Positions 4,209 through 8,782 of a stretch of 8,782 nucleotides of DNA are shown in pieces. A program made the translations under genes and the position numbers. The DNA is from an uncultured Oscillospiraceae bacterium (lineage in GTDB: Bacteria; Bacillota; Clostridia; Oscillospirales; Ruminococcaceae). The stretch's first letter is position 1, and every line of letters begins with the position of its first letter. The stretch is taken from positions 1 to 8,782 of the forward strand of contig UQBC01000053.1 in assembly GCA_900539195.1 (NCBI GenBank), given 5' to 3'. A model generated the notes under the pieces. The model ran no database searches, was not told the origin of the DNA, and saw only the letters and a program-made list of their open reading frames with translations.

Positions 4209-6905
4209 ATGAGCATTTTAAAACGAATTTCCGCACTTGTTATCAGTGCGGCGATGATGTGCGCAGGCACAAATGCGGTATACGCAGAAAATAACGGCGG
4301 AGGTGATACGGTGAATATCAAAGTTGACGGAAGTACGGCAAATACTAATGAAAACTTTCTTTACCGCGGTCAGGGAATGATAAGCTGTAACGGCTCATCA
4401 AGACTGCTTATAGATTACAAGGAGAAAAGTCCCGAAAGCTATAATAAAATACTTCAATATATGTACGGAAAGAACGGACTGAAATTTACACATTTCAAGG
4501 TCGAGATGGGCTCTGATGTCAATACTTCATCGGGTACTGAGCCTACGACGATGAGATATGAGGACGAAAAGGCGGACGTTACTAGAGGTGCGGGTTTTCA
4601 GCTTGCGGCTGATATCAAGAAGATAAACCCCGATGTAACGCTTGATATGCTGTGGTGGAGCGAGCCGCGCTGGGTGACCGATGCCAAAGACGTGTACGCG
4701 GCAAGGTACAAGTGGTATAAGCAGACGCTTGATGCCGCTTATGAGACCTACGGCCTTGTGTTTGATTATGTAAGTGCGAACCGGAATGAGCGTGCCGTTG
4801 ATACGGATTGGATAAAATACCTTTCAAAAGCTCTCAAAAGCGAAAAGGACTGCCCTTACGACTATTCTAAGATAAAGATAGTTGCGGCGGACGAATGCGG
4901 CACTTGGGGCATATCAAGGCTGATGATGAAGAATAAGGAGCTGTGTGATGCGGTCGATGTGATCGGTTCTCACTACACAAGCTTCGCTGATGATACTACA
5001 AAAAAGCTTGCGGAGGAATACGGCAAGGAATTATGGTTTTCCGAGGGAAGCTCACCTATGACCTATGCACAGTCGGCTTACCGCTTTGACGAGGGTAATT
5101 CCGGACTCACAGGTCTTAATGGTGCGCTTGACATTGCAAACCGTATGATCACAATGGTTAGCGGCGGATATATGACGCTGTACGAATATCAGCCTGCGGT
5201 TGCGGGATATTATGACGGCGTTACCTACTGTCAGAAACAGCTTATAAACGCAAATACGCCGTGGAACGGATATTATTCCCTTGACAGCGGTTATTTTATG
5301 AATTTGCATTTCTCGCAGTTTATGGATAAGGGCTGGAGCTTCATATTTGACGCTTGCTACAGCGATGCAAAGGCGGGCGGTGACGGTCATGCACTGGTCG
5401 ATGCAAAGTACAGCTATATAACCGCTTGCAGTAATGACGGCGACTACAGCACGATAATTACAAACACGACATCAGAGCCTATAACTTATAACTTTGAGGT
5501 AACAAACCTCGCAAAAGCGGATAATGAAGTATATGTATGGGAAACAAGAGGTCCTGATGAGGGTCAGGAGTACAATGCTAATTATTTCAAGAAGATTTCG
5601 ACAGTTACTCCCGAAAACGGCAAGTATTCGGTTACGATAAAGCCGTATTCAATGATAACTGTATCAACTTTGAATATATCAGAGCCTGAATTTGATGTGC
5701 CGCAGGAAAGCGACAATAAGTTACTCTCATTGCCGTACACAGATGATTTCGGTTATTCCGATGAGTTCCTTGCTTCAAGAGGAAACGCTCCGCTTTATAC
5801 TACTGATGAGGGCGGTGCGTTTGAGGTAGCTGACAAGGACGGCGAAAAGGTGCTCATGCAGAAAATCACCTCCGCTATAAAAGCCGAAGAGTGGGGCGGT
5901 ACACCTGATCCGACTACGAACTTCGGCGACGATCGTTGGTACAACTACAGCGTAAGCGCCGATATACTGACTGACGGCGAAGGAAGCTATGCAGGTATAG
6001 GACTGAGATACAGTCTTGCGGACAGCGGCAAGAGCGGCTATAGCGTGACGCTCAATGAAAACGGCACATGGATACTTTTCGGTGACAAGCGTAAGATAGA
6101 TACCGGTGAGATAAACGGCTTTGATGCGTCAAAGTGGCACAATATCAAGATTTCGGCACTGTATAATGATATAACGGTGTATGTTGACGATAGCAAGATA
6201 ACCGAGTTCAAAGCGGAAAACGCAGGTTACGGTTCGGGAAGAGCGGCACTGTACAGCTCGTACAACAACTGCTGCTTTGACAATGTAAAGGTTGAAGCTA
6301 CAGATACGGTTCATCCCTATGTCAATAAGTATGACAATTTCGACAACATATTTACTTACAGCGAAAACGGCTGGGAACACAGCACTATGGACAGCTTCAA
6401 GAACTTCAGACGTACGCTCTCGCACGGAACTGAGGGTGCGTCCCTGACTGTGGATTTTGAGGGCACGGGAATAATACTCACAGGTATGCAGAGCGGCGAA
6501 GGAACGATCAACGTATCCGTTGATGATAAAAGCATCAAAGAGGGCTATGAGCTGTCTAAGACCGCAAACAGACAGGCATTCATTGTGATAAACGGCTTGG
6601 AACAGGGTAAGCATACTCTTAAATTGACTGTCGTAAGCGGAAGCTGTTCTGTCGATGCGGCACAGGTGCTGTACGATTATGAGGCTGTAAATAAAGCCGT
6701 AACCAACGAAACGTCATCGGTAGCCGAAAGCACAGATTCATCCGACAGCGTTCCCGAAGATAACGACAAATCAGCAAAAAGCAACGGCGGCGACAGCGGT
6801 AAAGGCTCATTCCCGTTTGTTCCCGTTGTCGTAGGAGCGGTTGCTGTGGCTGCCGCAATCGGCGCAGGTGTTGCGATAGCAAAAATGAAAAAGAAGAAAG
6901 ATTGA
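4209..6905 (+). CDS. Secreted, membrane-anchored GH59 galactocerebrosidase-like glycosidase
   Basis: This is an 898-aa surface enzyme. Residues 1-26 are a signal peptide (cleavage after NAVYA). Residues ~50-490 match the catalytic region of galactosylceramidase: HFKVEMGSDVNTSSGTEPTTM corresponds to the LKVEIGGD..GTEPSHM segment of GALC, and LWWSEPRW to its PWSFPGW. Glu194 (RNER) is the likely acid/base and Glu279 (LWFSEG) the likely nucleophile. Residues ~505-700 resemble the GALC lectin-like domain (DDFGYSDEF to FDNVKVEA). Residues ~707-825 are an added beta-rich domain not in GALC. A Ser/Asp-rich linker precedes a transmembrane helix (~868-891) and a KMKKKKD tail, so the enzyme faces outward. 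GH59 enzymes remove beta-linked galactose; the natural substrate here is unknown. It is the first gene of an operon with a GH35 beta-galactosidase. Confidence 0.85.
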   Translation: MSILKRISALVISAAMMCAGTNAVYAENNGGGDTVNIKVDGSTANTNENFLYRGQGMISCNGSSRLLIDYKEKSPESYNKILQYMYGKNGLKFTHFKVEMGSDVNTSSGTEPTTMRYEDEKADVTRGAGFQLAADIKKINPDVTLDMLWWSEPRWVTDAKDVYAARYKWYKQTLDAAYETYGLVFDYVSANRNERAVDTDWIKYLSKALKSEKDCPYDYSKIKIVAADECGTWGISRLMMKNKELCDAVDVIGSHYTSFADDTTKKLAEEYGKELWFSEGSSPMTYAQSAYRFDEGNSGLTGLNGALDIANRMITMVSGGYMTLYEYQPAVAGYYDGVTYCQKQLINANTPWNGYYSLDSGYFMNLHFSQFMDKGWSFIFDACYSDAKAGGDGHALVDAKYSYITACSNDGDYSTIITNTTSEPITYNFEVTNLAKADNEVYVWETRGPDEGQEYNANYFKKISTVTPENGKYSVTIKPYSMITVSTLNISEPEFDVPQESDNKLLSLPYTDDFGYSDEFLASRGNAPLYTTDEGGAFEVADKDGEKVLMQKITSAIKAEEWGGTPDPTTNFGDDRWYNYSVSADILTDGEGSYAGIGLRYSLADSGKSGYSVTLNENGTWILFGDKRKIDTGEINGFDASKWHNIKISALYNDITVYVDDSKITEFKAENAGYGSGRAALYSSYNNCCFDNVKVEATDTVHPYVNKYDNFDNIFTYSENGWEHSTMDSFKNFRRTLSHGTEGASLTVDFEGTGIILTGMQSGEGTINVSVDDKSIKEGYELSKTANRQAFIVINGLEQGKHTLKLTVVSGSCSVDAAQVLYDYEAVNKAVTNETSSVAESTDSSDSVPEDNDKSAKSNGGDSGKGSFPFVPVVVGAVAVAAAIGAGVAIAKMKKKKD

Positions 6906-6923
6906 TAATCAGGAGGGTATATT

Positions 6924-8663
6924 ATGTCAAGATTTGAGATAAGAGATAAGTTTTATTTGGACGGGAAACCGTTCAAGGTAATTTCGGGTTCAATACATTA
7001 TTTCCGCACCGTACCGGAATATTGGCAGGACAGGCTTGAAAAACTCGTAAATATCGGATGCAATACAGTTGAAACGTATATTCCATGGAATTTTCACGAA
7101 ACTGAAAAAGGAAATTTCAATTGGAACGGAATGCATGATATCTGCCGTTTTATAGAGCTTGCCGATAAACTCGGACTTTATATGATTATCAGACCGTCGC
7201 CGTATATCTGTTCAGAGTGGGAATTCGGCGGATTGCCTGCGTGGTTGTTAAAAGACCGTGCAATGCGTCTGAGATGCTCCTACAAGCCGTACCTTAATGC
7301 AGTGGAAAGTTATTACAGCGTTCTTATGCCAAAGCTTGCACCTTATCAGATTGATAATGGCGGCAATATAATTATGATGCAGATTGAAAATGAGTATGGC
7401 TATTATGGAAATGACACATCCTATCTTGAGTTTCTGAGAGATACTATGCGTAAGTATGGCATAACTGTACCGTTTGTGACATCTGACGGCCCGTGGAGTG
7501 AATTTGTTTTCAAATCAGGTATGGTTGACGGTGCATTGCCGACCGGCAATTTCGGCTCTTCTGCTGAATGGCAGTTTGGTGAAATGCGGCGTTTTATCGG
7601 AGAAGATAAGCCGCTCATGTGTATGGAATTCTGGAACGGCTGGTTTGATGTCTGGGGCGAAGAACACAATATCACAGCACCTGAAAAGGCAGCTCAAGAA
7701 CTTGATACTCTGCTCAAAAATGGCAGTATGAATTTCTATATGTTCGAGGGCGGAACAAATTTCGGGTTTATGTCCGGAAAGAACAATGAGAAAAAGACAG
7801 GCATAGTGACATCGTATGATTATGATGCACCCTTGACAGAAGATGGTCGAATAACCGAAAAATACGAAAAGTGCAAAGAGGTGATTTCTCGTTATACCGA
7901 TATAAATGAAGTCCCGCTTACAACACAAATAAGACGTCTGGAATACGGAAAAATCCGATGCACCGCCAAAACCGATCTTTTCAGCACACTTGACAGTATC
8001 TCAGACCCGGTAAAGTCGGTGTACCCGCTGAGCTTTGAGGAACTGGACTGCTATTACGGTTATGTTCTTTACAGATTACACATCGGAGAAAATGAAACAG
8101 TCAGCACTGTGAGATGCGAAAATACCGCAGACAGAGTACAAGGCTTCAGAAACGGCAAGTATGCGTTTACAGCTTTTGCAGAAACGATAGACGAACAGTT
8201 TGAGCTTGCTGAAAAATCCGCAGGCGGAACAACAGATCTACTTGTTGAGAACATTGGCAGAGTTAACTTTGGCACAGGACTTGAGTGCCAGCGCAAGGGC
8301 GTTCTCGGCGGAGTAAGAATTAACGATCACAGGCAGTATGGATTTGAAATGTTCACACTTTCACTTGATGAAAATCAGCTTGGCAGAATAGACTATAACC
8401 GTGGTTACAATGACGGTGTACCGGCATTCTATAAATTTGAATTTGAAATAAGTGAAATTGCTGATACATTTCTGGATACCGATGGCTTCGGAAAGGGTGT
8501 TGCGTTTATTAACGGATTCAATCTCGGCAGATTCTGGAATATAGGCCCTCAGAAAAAGCTGTATATCCCGGCTCCGCTTCTGAAAAAAGGTAAAAATGAA
8601 ATAGTTATTTTTGAAACCGAAGGAAACAGCGCAGACAGCATCACTTTGTCCGATAATAACTGA
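6924..8663 (+). CDS. bgaC: GH35 beta-galactosidase, BgaC-like, cytoplasmic
   Basis: This is a 579-aa enzyme without a signal peptide. Residues ~5-330 form the GH35 catalytic barrel: SGSIHYFR near the start, NTVETYIPWNFHE, RPSPYICSEWEFGGLPAWL, the acid/base Glu157 in QIENEYG, and the nucleophile Glu235 in MCMEFWNGW, then YMFEGGTNFGFM and TSYDYDAPL. The remaining ~240 residues are the C-terminal jelly-roll domains typical of the family, with GKGVAFINGFNLGRFWNIGP near the end. Length and sequence closely follow Streptococcus pneumoniae BgaC, an intracellular enzyme preferring Gal-beta-1,3-GlcNAc; the same linkage preference is inferred. AGGAGGG stands seven bases before the ATG, 18 bases after the GH59 stop, so the two genes are one operon. 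Its product probably cleaves imported galactosides. Confidence 0.95.
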   Translation: MSRFEIRDKFYLDGKPFKVISGSIHYFRTVPEYWQDRLEKLVNIGCNTVETYIPWNFHETEKGNFNWNGMHDICRFIELADKLGLYMIIRPSPYICSEWEFGGLPAWLLKDRAMRLRCSYKPYLNAVESYYSVLMPKLAPYQIDNGGNIIMMQIENEYGYYGNDTSYLEFLRDTMRKYGITVPFVTSDGPWSEFVFKSGMVDGALPTGNFGSSAEWQFGEMRRFIGEDKPLMCMEFWNGWFDVWGEEHNITAPEKAAQELDTLLKNGSMNFYMFEGGTNFGFMSGKNNEKKTGIVTSYDYDAPLTEDGRITEKYEKCKEVISRYTDINEVPLTTQIRRLEYGKIRCTAKTDLFSTLDSISDPVKSVYPLSFEELDCYYGYVLYRLHIGENETVSTVRCENTADRVQGFRNGKYAFTAFAETIDEQFELAEKSAGGTTDLLVENIGRVNFGTGLECQRKGVLGGVRINDHRQYGFEMFTLSLDENQLGRIDYNRGYNDGVPAFYKFEFEISEIADTFLDTDGFGKGVAFINGFNLGRFWNIGPQKKLYIPAPLLKKGKNEIVIFETEGNSADSITLSDNN

Positions 8664-8671
8664 ATTTATGT

Positions 8672-8697
8672 AAGCCTCTGCTTTTTTGCAGAGGCTT
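8672..8697 (+). terminator. Hairpin after the glycosidase operon, probable terminator
   Basis: Perfect 10-bp GC-containing arms (8672-8681 and 8688-8697) enclose a loop of six T. It starts nine bases after the GH35 stop codon, where an operon terminator belongs. No T run follows the stem, so it may act as a 3' end stabiliser or a weak terminator. Confidence 0.6.
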
Positions 8698-8732
8698 CAG
8701 TCTGTCGATAAACCTTAGTGTTTTCTGAAAAT

Positions 8733-8782
8733 GGGGTCGCAGGGGCGTAGCCCCCGACAGGGTCTAGGGGCGGTAGCCCCAG
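8733..8782. repeat. Tandem GC-rich hairpin repeat, cut by the window end
   Basis: Two copies of a unit with a 26-base period begin with GGGTC (8734 and 8760). Each carries a stem of GGGGC and GCCCC around a GTA or GGTA loop (8742-8754 and 8767-8780); the first is further enclosed by GTCG...CGAC. It stands out from the AT-rich flank. Short GC-rich intergenic hairpin repeats of this kind occur in many copies in gut Firmicutes (general knowledge). The right boundary is not visible. Confidence 0.6.

Noticed and set aside
4209..5700. Assignment of the secreted enzyme to GH30 instead of GH59
   Set aside because: The folds are related, but the GTEP motif, the VEMGSD segment and the following lectin-like domain match galactocerebrosidase more specifically.
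6129..6614. 161-codon minus-strand frame opposite the GH59 C-terminal region
   Set aside because: It overlaps well-formed lectin-like coding sequence and shows no recognisable protein features.
8733..8782. Possible start of a CRISPR array
   Set aside because: The repeats are hairpins separated by about ten bases and vary internally, with no spacer-sized unique sequence and no cas genes.

Overview
The window looks like chromosome of a gut Firmicute of the Oscillospiraceae/Ruminococcus type. This is inferred from strong AGGAGG-type ribosome binding sites, a moderate GC content, a membrane-anchored secreted glycosidase with a Ser/Asp linker, and a GGGGC-GTA-GCCCC hairpin repeat at the right end. 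No rRNA, tRNA or marker gene is present to settle the taxonomy.

Left region (1-1160, minus strand, AT-richer). This is a row of very short genes with rho-independent terminators between them. Reading leftwards: a start-less 206-codon open frame (468-1088) whose last ~110 residues resemble the phage-associated polymorphic toxin domain Ntox50; a 70-aa very acidic protein (256-468) whose ATG overlaps the toxin stop codon by one base; a terminator; a 47-aa small hydrophobic protein with a strong ribosome binding site (68-211); another terminator; and the first codons of a further gene running off the left edge. It looks like the tail of a prophage or polymorphic-toxin locus whose upstream part has been lost.

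Middle (1162-3223). A YeiH-family (UPF0324) membrane transporter is divergent from a LysR-type regulator, the classic yeiH/yeiE-like arrangement. Their 106-bp intergenic region carries a good promoter for yeiH and two perfect palindromes, one just upstream of the -35 box and one between -35 and -10. This is the layout expected of a LysR recognition site and activation site.

Right region (3250-8663, plus strand). An AraC-family regulator is followed by a two-gene glycosidase operon. The first gene encodes a secreted, membrane-anchored 898-aa relative of galactocerebrosidase (GH59). The second, 18 bases downstream, encodes a 579-aa GH35 beta-galactosidase without a signal peptide, closely resembling pneumococcal BgaC. 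The likely logic is sensing of a galactose-containing glycan by the AraC protein, release of sugar at the cell surface by the GH59 enzyme, and trimming of an imported galactoside in the cytoplasm by the GH35 enzyme; no transporter gene lies in the window. A promoter and a 13-bp inverted repeat covering the Shine-Dalgarno sequence precede the GH59 gene. A terminator-like hairpin and a tandem GC-rich hairpin repeat follow the operon.

The most interesting points are the bacterial GH59 enzyme with its extra C-terminal domain and membrane anchor, the orphan Ntox50-like module with its neighbouring small genes, and the regulatory inverted repeats.
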